Under the pieces are notes generated by a model that had not been told where the DNA came from, made no database searches, and saw only the letters and a program-made list of their open reading frames with translations. A stretch of DNA of 45,485 nucleotides from Bordetella parapertussis (GTDB lineage Bacteria > Pseudomonadota > Gammaproteobacteria > Burkholderiales > JACQAP01), in contig CAMDKM010000028.1 in the NCBI GenBank assembly GCA_945900965.1, positions 1 through 45,485 of the forward strand. Direction: 5' to 3'. The translations under genes and the position numbers were made by a program. Position 1 is the first letter of the stretch; each line of letters opens with the position of its first letter. Positions 35,536 through 42,856 of this stretch are shown in pieces.

Positions 35536-35848
35536 CACGTTCAAGAAGTTCAAAGCACGAGCGCTCGCGCGCCCGGAGGTAAAGAAGGCGTACGATGAAC
35601 TTGCCGAGGAGTTCTCGTTTATCGACGAGGTGCTCAAGGCGCGGGCTGATTCCGGTCTCACACAAGCGGAGTTGGCGGCGCGCGTGGGTACGACACAGTC
35701 TGCAATCGCTCGACTGGAGTCTGGCACTCCGAAACATTCCCCCTCAATCGTGACCCTCCAGCGCTACGCTCGCGCCATGGGCTATCGAGTCGAAGTCAAG
35801 CTCGTCAAAGAGCGAGGGCTACCCACGCGCTCGAAGGGCCGCGCATAA
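35528..35848 (+). CDS. HigA-type XRE-family antitoxin
   Basis: 106 residues. A Cro/C1 helix-turn-helix covers about 42-95: SGLTQAELAARVGTTQSAIARLESGTPKHSPSIVTLQRYARAMG. The N-terminal 40 residues likely wrap the toxin. It overlaps the toxin gene by 8 bp, ensuring coupled translation. It is expected to bind the dyad over the -10 element at 35184-35199 and repress the pair. The gap 35849-35980 shows no gene. Confidence 0.9.
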   Translation: MTSTFKKFKARALARPEVKKAYDELAEEFSFIDEVLKARADSGLTQAELAARVGTTQSAIARLESGTPKHSPSIVTLQRYARAMGYRVEVKLVKERGLPTRSKGRA

Positions 35849-35980
35849 AACCGCACGCCCTTCAACGCGACGCTGAACATTATGCCGAGTCAAGCCCACC
35901 GACCCCATCCCCAAAAATACATAGGCCTCTCCCTCAGCAAAACCGCAAAGGCTCGCCTGCTGCAATCCACCGCCAGTGCG

Positions 35981-36733
35981 TCAAGGTTTCAGAAACCCAT
36001 ATCGCGCCAGAATGCCCTGTGCCTCCCCCGACTTAACGAACTCGACAAATTTGACGGCAAGATTCTCTTTGCCGTTGCCTTTCACCACGGCGATCGGGTA
36101 GGTGATGGGCGTTTGGGTCGCAACTGGGAATACCGACTTTACCCTGCCCGGCATGGCTGCCGCGTCGGTGGCATACACAAATCCGGCATCCACCTCGCCC
36201 CGGGCAACGTAATCCAGGCTTTGACGCACGTTCTGGGTGTTGATCATCCTCGCCTTTAATCCCTCCCACAGACCCGCCGCTTCCAGCGCCGCCTTGGAAT
36301 ATTTTCCGACGGGCACGGTTTCCGGATTGCTGATCGCTATGCGCTTTACGCTTTCGGCGCCAAGGCCCTTCAAATCCGGAATGCCTAGACCCGCATCGGC
36401 GGGAACCACGACGACTAGCGTGTTCCGCGTGAAGTCGGCGCGGCTTGATCGCACGACCAGGTTCTGCGCCAGCGCCTTGTCCATGGTGTCTTGGTCCGCC
36501 GAGGCGAAAACATCCACCGGTGCGCCGCGAGCGATCTGCCGAAGCAGCGCGCCGGAGCCGGCGAAATTGAACAACACCTTGTGACCAGGGTTTGTCTTTT
36601 CAAACTCCTTCCCGATGTCGTTGAAGGCATTGGTCAGACTGGCCGCCGCTGAAACGATTATGTCCGCCGCTTTCGCTGTTACTGACAGACAGGCCAGCGT
36701 AAGCAGCACAACAAATTGTTTTCGATTTCTCAT
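35981..36733 (-). CDS. modA: molybdate ABC transporter substrate-binding protein
   Basis: Periplasmic oxyanion-binding protein. The signal peptide is MRNRKQFVVLLTLACLSVTAKA, cleaved before ADIIV. Ligand-site segments are SAAASLTNAFNDIGKEF, FNFAGSGALLRQI and APVDVFASADQDTMD, followed by NPETVPVGKYSKAALEAAG and the hinge VARGEVDAGFVYATDA, all ModA hallmarks. ATG 36733 has AGGGA at 9 nt; 250 residues is standard. It is 26 bp downstream of the porin gene, same strand, so the two are co-transcribed. Tungstate may bind equally well. Confidence 0.95.
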   Translation of the reverse strand: MRNRKQFVVLLTLACLSVTAKAADIIVSAAASLTNAFNDIGKEFEKTNPGHKVLFNFAGSGALLRQIARGAPVDVFASADQDTMDKALAQNLVVRSSRADFTRNTLVVVVPADAGLGIPDLKGLGAESVKRIAISNPETVPVGKYSKAALEAAGLWEGLKARMINTQNVRQSLDYVARGEVDAGFVYATDAAAMPGRVKSVFPVATQTPITYPIAVVKGNGKENLAVKFVEFVKSGEAQGILARYGFLKP

Positions 36734-36759
36734 GAAGTATTTCCCTGAATGACAGTGGT

Positions 36760-38256
36760 TCAGAAATCTAGCTGCCCGCGCAAGGTAAACGCTTTCTCCT
36801 TGTCGGCACTTACGCCGTTTGCCGTTACCGGCGTATCGAATGCGGTATGAACATAATTGATCAGGAAACGGACGTACGCATTGGGCAACCATTTGACCTG
36901 TGCGGTGTAAGCCTTGGCCTTGTTGGTTGACACTGTCGTCGGGGGCGTCAGCGTCGCAGCCCCTGCCCCCAGCACCCCGGTACCGGCAGAATTGGTCGTG
37001 GTGAAATCGCCGCCATCGAATGCACTGTAGCGCCCGGCCAGTTCCCAGGCGCCATTTCCCCCGCCGGACTCCATCGAGAAATTATTACGCGGCCGCAAGC
37101 GCCCATAGATGCCGTTGCGATAGGAATCGGCATAGACCTCACCGGTGATCATCCAGGCGAGGCTGACATAATACGCATCGAGCTTGCGGTCGTAGTCCAG
37201 TCCGCCGGGAGTCCTGCCTTCGTATTGCGCCTTCCATACCTCGGACTGTACCTTCACCGGTCCGTAGGCCACAGTACCTTCCAGGGCGGTGATCGTGCGA
37301 TCCACGCTGTTTCCAGTCAGCCCGGCCGAATTGAAAAACGTAATGCCACGGGCTTCGGTTTGCACGGTTGCGGGTGAGAATGCGGTACCCCCCCGAGAGG
37401 CAACGCTGCCCGTCTTGTACGACGCGCCGAAATGCGCAACCACATCCTGCGCGTCTAGGAACGACGCGAAATCCTGCACCAGGCGAACGGATACATCTTT
37501 GCCATCGGCCAGGGATTCCTGAGTGTTGGTCTGGCTTTCTTCCAGATTAAGGCCTGCGCCGTTGCTGATGGTCACGCCGTAATACATTCCCTTCACTGGC
37601 GCGCCATGCACCATGATTCCCCGGTCATAGTTCAGGTTCTGCAACAGGGATTGGGTCAACGCTCGTTCCTGAAAATCGGTCAGCACGTCAAACATGCTGT
37701 TCTCCAGACCAAATTGTGGTTTGAATTGCCCGATACGCAACCGGGCTGCCGGAAACCAGGTCGCTTCGAGCCAGCCGTTGGTGAGCGCGGCACTTTGAAT
37801 TGTGGTCCCCGTCGCCGCACCGTTGATGAATTCGCCTTCCAGGTACATCTGATAATCCTTCATCACCGTCAGCCCCACTCCGATCCGCGCCCGCCGCACG
37901 GCAAAGGTACTTGCGCTGACACCATTCGGATCGTAAGTACGGTAATCCCCCTGGATGCGGCCATTGAAACGCAGCGCCCAGTTACCCCTGGGATCGTTGA
38001 ACTCCAAGCCTTCGCCCAAAGAAGATGATGCAATCGATGTCTCTACCTTCTGGGTCGTGGCATCGAATTTTTCGCTGGCCTGCCCGAGCTTGTCTCGCAG
38101 CTCGTCGAGCTCCGTTTTGAGCGAACGCATCTGCGTTTCAAGATCCTGGATTGTCGCGGACGATTCCTGCGCGAAGACCGGCGTCGAGCTCCAAGCAAAG
38201 AATGCCATTGCCAGCACAATGGATACAGCGCCGGTGCGACCTGGTTCAGATTTCAA
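36760..38256 (-). CDS. OprO/OprP-type outer-membrane porin, probable molybdate porin
   Basis: Beta-barrel porin of the Porin_O_P family. A signal peptide (to about VFAQ, residue 30) is followed by a coiled-coil segment (IQDLETQMRSLKTELDELRD) as in OprP trimers. Then come alternating strands such as NWALRFNGRIQGDYRTY, RRARIGVGLTVMKDYQMYLEGEF and RLRIGQFKPQFGLENS, and a terminal Phe (RGQLDF), the Bam signal. 498 residues. OprP itself is phosphate-selective; here the gene lies between modC and modA with its own ModE box 28 bp upstream, so the substrate is inferred to be molybdate/tungstate. Selectivity cannot be read from the sequence. Confidence 0.88.
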   Translation of the reverse strand: MKSEPGRTGAVSIVLAMAFFAWSSTPVFAQESSATIQDLETQMRSLKTELDELRDKLGQASEKFDATTQKVETSIASSSLGEGLEFNDPRGNWALRFNGRIQGDYRTYDPNGVSASTFAVRRARIGVGLTVMKDYQMYLEGEFINGAATGTTIQSAALTNGWLEATWFPAARLRIGQFKPQFGLENSMFDVLTDFQERALTQSLLQNLNYDRGIMVHGAPVKGMYYGVTISNGAGLNLEESQTNTQESLADGKDVSVRLVQDFASFLDAQDVVAHFGASYKTGSVASRGGTAFSPATVQTEARGITFFNSAGLTGNSVDRTITALEGTVAYGPVKVQSEVWKAQYEGRTPGGLDYDRKLDAYYVSLAWMITGEVYADSYRNGIYGRLRPRNNFSMESGGGNGAWELAGRYSAFDGGDFTTTNSAGTGVLGAGAATLTPPTTVSTNKAKAYTAQVKWLPNAYVRFLINYVHTAFDTPVTANGVSADKEKAFTLRGQLDF

Positions 38257-38283
38257 ATTTGCATCTCCGATACATGAAAATTA

Positions 38284-38307
38284 GGTTATATATTCCGATA
38301 TATAACG
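38284..38307. promoter_or_regulatory. ModE box upstream of porin-modA
   Basis: Half-sites GGTTATAT (38284-38291) and ATATAACG (38300-38307) with the 8-bp spacing of E. coli ModE boxes. It also contains a perfect 9-bp dyad GTTATATAT/ATATATAAC. Upstream sequence matches the second box at 39855 over 25 bp (20 identical), including TTGA. Confidence 0.8.
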
Positions 38308-38319
38308 CTAAACGAAAAA

Positions 38320-39120
38320 TCAAGCACCACTTTCCAGCGCAACATCTGCAGCGATTTCATTCTTCCCCGCATAGGTTTCCAACAACAATTGACGGATGGC
38401 ACCCCTGACCGGCGCGCCCTTTTCGTCGCGGTATGGCGGCCCCTTGAGATCCATGGAACGTTCGACTCGCCCTTCGCGCAGAATCACGACGCTTTGAGCC
38501 AGTGCTGCTACGTCCTGCGGATCATGGGTAATAACCAGCATCGGAACCTTGAACAGCGCCTGTGTCTTCAGCAATTCCTCGCGCATCCTGATTCTTAACA
38601 ACGGGTCCAACGCGGCGAACGGTTCGTCCAGCAGCAGAACCGCCGGCTTTCGGATCAGTGCGCGCGCCAACGCAACGCGCTGACGCTGACCGCCGGAAAT
38701 CTGCGACGGATAACTCTTGTGCAGTTGATTCAGCTCGAAGAGTTCGAGAATCTCGCGTACCTTGCTTCGCATGTCCGCGGACCAGTGCCGATGCCACCAC
38801 TTGCGTAGAGGAAAAACGATGTTCTCTTCCACCGTCATATGCGGAAACAGCGCGTAGTCCTGGAACAGGTAACCGATCGACCGATCCTTTGCCGCAAGGT
38901 TGATTCCGGCATCGCTGTCGAACAATACCCGCCCGTCCACCACGATACGCCCGCGCTCCGGGTGCTCCAGTCCCGCTATCGCCCTCAAGGTCACGCTCTT
39001 GCCCGACCCTGACGGCCCAAACACCACACTTATGTCGTCACGACAGGTAAACGCCACATCAAGATGGAACTCGCGCGACATCGATCGCAGAATTTTTTTC
39101 AGCACCACCTCGATTCGCAT
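38320..39120 (-). CDS. modC: molybdate ABC transporter ATPase, short form without TOBE domain
   Basis: Hydrolyses ATP to drive molybdate import. It has Walker [10 protein letters not shown] (34-42), Q-loop [14 protein letters not shown], signature [15 protein letters not shown], Walker [13 protein letters not shown] and H-loop VITHDP, all intact. E. coli ModC has about 350 residues with a C-terminal TOBE/Mop molybdate-binding domain. This protein stops at 266 with only a short tail, so that regulatory domain is missing. ATG 39120 (MRIEVVLKK) is preferred over a TTG two codons upstream. It lies 9 bp after modB. Confidence 0.94.
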   Translation of the reverse strand: MRIEVVLKKILRSMSREFHLDVAFTCRDDISVVFGPSGSGKSVTLRAIAGLEHPERGRIVVDGRVLFDSDAGINLAAKDRSIGYLFQDYALFPHMTVEENIVFPLRKWWHRHWSADMRSKVREILELFELNQLHKSYPSQISGGQRQRVALARALIRKPAVLLLDEPFAALDPLLRIRMREELLKTQALFKVPMLVITHDPQDVAALAQSVVILREGRVERSMDLKGPPYRDEKGAPVRGAIRQLLLETYAGKNEIAADVALESGA

Positions 39121-39129
39121 CGGCAAGCC

Positions 39130-39804
39130 TCAGTTGGCGAACCGGGGTTTAAGCAAGCGCCCGGAAGCCACCAGTATCGAGATACATACGATCGAAGTGA
39201 CGATTACCAGAAAATTGGCGACATGGTCGCGGCCTGATTCCACCGCATCGTAAATGGCGATGGACAATGTCTGTGTGCGTCCGGGAAGATTGCCCGCAAT
39301 CATCAAGGTGGCGCCGAACTCCCCTAATGCCCGCGCAAAACCCAGCATCGCCCCGGCCAGGATGCCACGCCACGCCAGGGGCAACGTAACGCGAACAAAT
39401 ACCTCCCACTCCGATTTACCCAACACGCGCGCCGCCTGTTCGAGTTCCCTTTCCACTCCTTCGAAAGCAGTGACCGCCGCCTTGTACACGAGAGGAAAAG
39501 CCACCACGCAGGAAGCGATAACGGCTCCCTGCCAGGTAAAAACCAGGGTGATTCCAAAATGGGTCTCCAGCCACTCTCCGATCGGGCCTCGGCGGCCCAG
39601 CAATACCAGCAGGTAGTAGCCCAGCACGGTCGGCGGCATGACCATCGGCAGTGTCATCGCCGCATCGAAAACATCCCGGCCCACGAACCGAAACCGGGCG
39701 ACCACCCAGCCAATGCCCACCCCCAGCAGGGTCGCAAACAGCGTGGCCCACGCCGCAACCTTGAGCGTCAGGAGCAAGGGAACCAGGACGGCTTGCGAGG
39801 TCAT
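39130..39804 (-). CDS. modB: molybdate ABC transporter permease
   Basis: Inner-membrane channel subunit with about five to six helices. LTLKVAAWATLFATLLGVGIGW, TLPMVMPPTVLGYYLLVLLGRRGPIGEWLE and the coupling-helix loop EQAARVLGKSEWEVFVRVTLPLAWRG are typical of ModB; RALGEFGATLMIAGNLPGRTQTLSIAIYDAVESG follows as in the family. ATG 39804 gives 224 residues (E. coli 229); a TTG at 39846 is possible. It leads the modBC unit with a ModE box 51-74 bp upstream. Confidence 0.96.
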   Translation of the reverse strand: MTSQAVLVPLLLTLKVAAWATLFATLLGVGIGWVVARFRFVGRDVFDAAMTLPMVMPPTVLGYYLLVLLGRRGPIGEWLETHFGITLVFTWQGAVIASCVVAFPLVYKAAVTAFEGVERELEQAARVLGKSEWEVFVRVTLPLAWRGILAGAMLGFARALGEFGATLMIAGNLPGRTQTLSIAIYDAVESGRDHVANFLVIVTSIVCISILVASGRLLKPRFAN

Positions 39805-39854
39805 AGGGTTATTTTTGGATTCATTGGACGCGAATTGCGCGGTCAATCCCGCAT

Positions 39855-39878
39855 CGTCATATCCTCAAGTATATAACG
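39855..39878. promoter_or_regulatory. ModE box upstream of modBC
   Basis: CGTCATAT (39855-39862), 8-bp spacer, ATATAACG (39871-39878). 15 of 16 half-site bases fit CGTTATAT/ATATAACG, the E. coli-type ModE operator. On the minus strand it overlaps a possible -10 (TATACT) with TTGAAA upstream, consistent with repression by ModE. Confidence 0.82.
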
Positions 39879-39946
39879 ATAAACGGATTTTCAATTTTGA
39901 GCACCGACGGCTCTGCCTTCCAACTGCCAGCATATGGATGGGTAAC

Positions 39947-39989
39947 CCAAAAAAATAAGCAGCGTCTCGCGTTCACGCAAGACGCTGCT
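39947..39989 (-). terminator. strong intrinsic terminator, minus strand
   Basis: Stem AGCAGCGTCT/AGACGCTGCT (39958-39989) with an inner GCGT/ACGC. On the minus strand TTATTTTTTT follows (39948-39957). It ends a transcript about 290 bp past the modE-like stop codon, or a separate small RNA. Confidence 0.85.
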
Positions 39990-40036
39990 CAAGCTCGAAA
40001 GACCCTCCGGCGGGATCTCGGACCGCGCGGAAAGCT
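39950..40036 (-). ncRNA. candidate small RNA between modE-like gene and modB
   Basis: Minus-strand TTGACA (40066-40071, perfect -35) with a 17-bp spaced GAATAT (40043-40048). This would start a transcript of about 85-90 nt ending at the strong terminator. No small reading frame is evident in it. A perfect hairpin CTCCTCAG-TT-CTGAGGAG (40072-40089) lies just upstream. The -10 is weak, so this stays a candidate. Confidence 0.3.
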
Positions 40037-40200
40037 GTCGCTATATTCATTGGAACATAGCGGTTTGTCAACTCCTCAGTTCTGAGGAGGAAGGCAAGTG
40101 CGGGAAGTACTTTTAAGGAAATGCGGGACAAGCGTCGCCCCGACTCTGAATTTGACCTTCGGGCAGGCTAAACCGGGAAATCAGCTTATCTTGAAGATTC

Positions 40201-40224
40201 TGAATTCCCGTTTGCCCGGGAATG
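40201..40224. repeat. REP-like dyad (ATTCCCG type) after the modE-like gene
   Basis: ATTCCCG (40204-40210) and CGGGAAT (40217-40223) form a perfect 7-bp stem. With the adjacent TGTCATTCCCGG (minus) it resembles the widespread GTCATTCCCGC/GCGGGAAT extragenic repeats. It lies 55 bp after the modE-like stop. Confidence 0.55.
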
Positions 40225-40278
40225 ACACAAGGTCACCTGTTCAAGGTTTCCGCGCTTTTGACGCAAAATGACTACTGC

Positions 40279-40659
40279 TCAGTCCTTCACCATCAGCGAC
40301 GCAAATTCCCCCAGCTCCTTTGCCACGCTGGCACTGGCCTTGGCCTCCATCTTCCGATAGCGCTCCAAAACGCCCATGCCAAACTCCGTCACGGCAGCCC
40401 CTCCTCCGGCCCTGCCGCCGGTGAGTGTGACAACCACGGGCGATTTGAAGCATTGGTTCATGGTGTCGACCAGCAACCATGCCCGGCGATAGGACATGTC
40501 CATCTGGCGCGCCGCCGCCGAAATGGAACCGGATTCGGCGATGGCCTGGAGCAGATCGGCCTTGCCCGGGCCCATGGCGATCACCTTGCGGAACATGATG
40601 CGAATCTGCGGCCGCAGGCGATTGCCCTGGGCGGTGCCGGGTGTTTTTTTGACAGCCAT
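40279..40659 (-). CDS. ModE-type winged-helix regulator lacking molybdate-binding domains
   Basis: 126 residues covering only the LysR-like N-terminal HTH of ModE: GPGKADLLQAIAESGSISAAARQMDMSYRRAWLLVDTMN is the recognition core, with wing VVTLTGGRAGGGAAVTEFG. A helical tail (RYRKMEAKASASVAKELGEFASL) likely dimerises. Full ModE (about 260 aa) has two Mop/TOBE domains that bind molybdate; these are absent here. ATG 40659 shares its A with the moaE TGA stop, so it is co-translated with moaE. Expected targets are the ModE boxes at 38284, 39855 and perhaps 41448. Confidence 0.9.
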   Translation of the reverse strand: MAVKKTPGTAQGNRLRPQIRIMFRKVIAMGPGKADLLQAIAESGSISAAARQMDMSYRRAWLLVDTMNQCFKSPVVVTLTGGRAGGGAAVTEFGMGVLERYRKMEAKASASVAKELGEFASLMVKD

Positions 40660-41111
40660 CAGCGTGCCCAGCGATCCGCGGCGGCATCGTCCGCGGTTTT
40701 GGCTTCCACCCAGCGCGCGCCTCCCGGGGTATTTTCCTTCTTCCAGAACGGGGCCCGGGTCTTGAGATAATCCATCAGAAACTCGCAGGCCTGAAACGCT
40801 TCCCCGCGATGGGCGCTGCTCACCACCACCAGCACGATCTGGTCAGTGGGTTTGAGCGTCCCCACCCGGTGAATGACACACACGTCGTAGATGTCCCAGC
40901 GCCCCTTGGCGTCGGCGACAATTTTCTCCAGCGCCCGCTCCGTCATGCCCGGATAGTGCTCCAGCGTCATCTCGGCCACGGCCGCGCCGTCATTAAGGTC
41001 GCGAACTATGCCGACAAAACTGGCCACCGCACCGACCTTGGCATTGCCATGCCGAAGCGCGGCGATTTCGGCGCCGACATCAAAATCCTCCGTTTGCACC
41101 CGCACGCCCAC
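40659..41111 (-). CDS. moaE: molybdopterin synthase catalytic subunit
   Basis: Large subunit that inserts dithiolene sulfur into precursor Z (cPMP) using thiocarboxylated MoaD. VGAVASFVGIVRDLNDG, MTLEHYPGMTERALEKI, VIHRVGTLKPTDQIVLVVVSSAHRGEAFQACEFLMDYLKTRAPFWKKE are all standard; the Lys pair in APFWKKE is the catalytic area. 150 residues. GTG 41111 begins directly after the moaD stop. Its TGA overlaps the modE-like ATG. Confidence 0.95.
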   Translation of the reverse strand: MGVRVQTEDFDVGAEIAALRHGNAKVGAVASFVGIVRDLNDGAAVAEMTLEHYPGMTERALEKIVADAKGRWDIYDVCVIHRVGTLKPTDQIVLVVVSSAHRGEAFQACEFLMDYLKTRAPFWKKENTPGGARWVEAKTADDAAADRWAR

Positions 41112-41112
41112 C

Positions 41113-41394
41113 TTAACCTCCCGTCACCGGCGGAAAGATCGCAACTTCGTCGCCAGCGACAACCGGGTTGGCGCTATCGGCCATATCCTGATTGACCGCC
41201 ACGCGTACCGGTCGGCCGGAGGCCAGCTCTTTCTCCCATGCGCCGCCGCGCTCCCTGAGCAACGCAAGCAAGGCGCCCACATTGGCAATGCCCTCGGGCA
41301 AGGCGAGTTCCTCCGCATCGCGCCCCAGAGCCTCGCGCAGGCGCGCGAAATATCGGAGGTGGACGGTGGCAATTTTCGAATCGTTCGGTTTCAT
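41113..41394 (-). CDS. moaD: molybdopterin synthase sulfur-carrier subunit
   Basis: Ubiquitin-like protein whose C-terminal Gly-Gly is adenylated and thiocarboxylated by MoeB. The sequence ends [12 protein letters not shown], the required tail, and starts [15 protein letters not shown]. Start is uncertain: ATG 41394, or ATGs at 41406 and 41412 adding four or six residues; none has a strong ribosome site. Divergent from moaA; moaD-moaE-modE form one minus-strand unit. Confidence 0.93.
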   Translation of the reverse strand: MKPNDSKIATVHLRYFARLREALGRDAEELALPEGIANVGALLALLRERGGAWEKELASGRPVRVAVNQDMADSANPVVAGDEVAIFPPVTGG

Positions 41395-41440
41395 GGCATC
41401 GGGCATCCGCATCTTTGGCGATTATTGTAGCGCCACTGGT

Positions 41441-41471
41441 TCGACCCCGTTATTCCTGTTCGAATATAATG
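41441..41471 (+). promoter_or_regulatory. moaA promoter with candidate ModE box
   Basis: -10 TATAAT (41465-41470) and a weak -35 TCGACC (41441-41446), spacing 18. CGTTATTC (41448-41455), 8-bp spacer, ATATAATG (41464-41471) matches 13 of 16 ModE half-site bases. In E. coli the moa operon is also ModE-controlled, which supports the reading. Confidence 0.5.
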
Positions 41472-41492
41472 TGTCGAAATCGACCATCTGCC

Positions 41493-42548
41493 ATGAATCT
41501 CGAACCGATCCCGAACCTGAAGATGAAGTCCCTCCCCGGCGCGAATGGCCTGGTGGATCGCCGTGGAAGAGCCTTGCGCGATTTGCGCATCTCCGTCACC
41601 GACCGCTGCAATTTCCGCTGCACCTATTGCATGCCGAAGGAAGTCTATGGCCGGGATTTCCAATTTCTGGAGCGCGCCCAGTTACTGAATTTCGATGAAA
41701 TCCACCGCCTGGTCAGAATTTTTCGCGATCACGGCATCGAAAAAATCCGCATCACCGGCGGCGAACCACTGGTCCGCCGGCAACTGGAAAAACTCATTGA
41801 ACTGTTGGCCCTCGAACCGGGGCTCGATCTGACGCTCACCACCAACGGCTCGCTGCTCAAGCAAAAAGCCCGGGCCTTGAAAGACGCCGGTCTGCACCGT
41901 GTCACCGTCAGCCTGGATTCGCTTGACGACGCGGTATTCCGATCGATGAACGATGTCGATTTTCCAGTAGCCAAGGTTCTGGAGGGCATCGAAGAAGCCG
42001 ATCGCGTGGGCCTGCGGCCGCTCAAGGTAAACATGGTCGTCAAACGCGGCGTCAACGACCAGAGCGTGATCGACATGGCACGCCACTTCAAGGGTAGCGG
42101 CCATGTTCTGCGCTTCATCGAATTCATGGATGTGGGCCACACCAACGGCTGGAAAATGCATCATGTGGTGCCCTCCCGTGAATTGGTTACACGGATCAGC
42201 GAGGTATTCCCTCTCGAATCCCTGGAGCCGAATTACACCGGCGAAGTGGCCGAACGCTGGCGTTACCTGGACGGCAGCGGCGAAATCGGCTTCATCTCTT
42301 CGGTGACACAGGCCTTCTGCCGCGACTGTACCCGCGCGAGGCTCTCGGCGGAAGGCTCTCTCTACACCTGCCTGTTCGCTGCCGAGGGGACCGATCTGCG
42401 CAAGCTGATCCGCGGCGGTAGCAGCGACTCGGAGGTTGCCCAGGTCATCGCCAAAGTGTGGGCCGCCCGGACGGACCGTTATTCGGAAATCCGGACCGAA
42501 GAAACTTCCAAGCTGCGCAAGGTGGAAATGTCTTACATCGGAGGCTAG
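41493..42548 (+). CDS. moaA: GTP 3',8-cyclase (radical SAM), first step of Moco synthesis
   Basis: Converts GTP to 3',8-cyclo-7,8-dihydro-GTP. The radical SAM cluster is Cys39, Cys43, Cys46 in [16 protein letters not shown] binds SAM. The C-terminal second cluster is in [19 protein letters not shown]. The protein ends in Gly-Gly, needed for activity. ATG 41493 gives 351 residues, close to the usual 330; residues 1-20 are variable. No moaC gene is visible in this window, so the partner that completes cPMP must be elsewhere. Confidence 0.97.
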   Translation: MNLEPIPNLKMKSLPGANGLVDRRGRALRDLRISVTDRCNFRCTYCMPKEVYGRDFQFLERAQLLNFDEIHRLVRIFRDHGIEKIRITGGEPLVRRQLEKLIELLALEPGLDLTLTTNGSLLKQKARALKDAGLHRVTVSLDSLDDAVFRSMNDVDFPVAKVLEGIEEADRVGLRPLKVNMVVKRGVNDQSVIDMARHFKGSGHVLRFIEFMDVGHTNGWKMHHVVPSRELVTRISEVFPLESLEPNYTGEVAERWRYLDGSGEIGFISSVTQAFCRDCTRARLSAEGSLYTCLFAAEGTDLRKLIRGGSSDSEVAQVIAKVWAARTDRYSEIRTEETSKLRKVEMSYIGG

Positions 42549-42553
42549 ATAAT

Positions 42554-42826
42554 TTGAAAAGAACCGACCTTGCAAAAAACAAAGGCAAAAAAATCGAACA
42601 CCAGATGAATCCCACGGCGGCGCGCGACCGGTTTGGCCAGGGCGCGGGCGCCGTCATCGATAGGCGCGAACAGCGCAAGCGCGATCAGGCGCTGGGGCTG
42701 GTGCCCTTCGCGGTCAAACTGGAAAACGATCTGATCAAACGAATCCATATGCTGGCGCAGGAGCGCAACACCGGATTAAACGAATTGGTGGCCGAACTGC
42801 TGAAAAAAGGCCTGGGCAATAAATAG
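42554..42826 (+). CDS. small basic protein, possible ribbon-helix-helix type
   Basis: Not a named family. 90 residues from TTG 42554, which has a strong GGAGG (42540-42544) nine nt upstream, inside the moaA end; ATG 42605 would give 73 residues with a weak site. The N-terminal half is Lys/Arg-rich. The C-terminal FAVKLENDLIKRIHMLAQERNTGLNELVAELLKKGL has the strand-helix-helix pattern of MetJ/Arc-like DNA-binding proteins. Located between moaA and moeA on the same strand, it may regulate or accompany Moco genes; no function is assigned. Confidence 0.75.
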   Translation: MKRTDLAKNKGKKIEHQMNPTAARDRFGQGAGAVIDRREQRKRDQALGLVPFAVKLENDLIKRIHMLAQERNTGLNELVAELLKKGLGNK

Positions 42827-42856
42827 TCGCCTCCCGTCGCCAACACGTCTGCCGCT

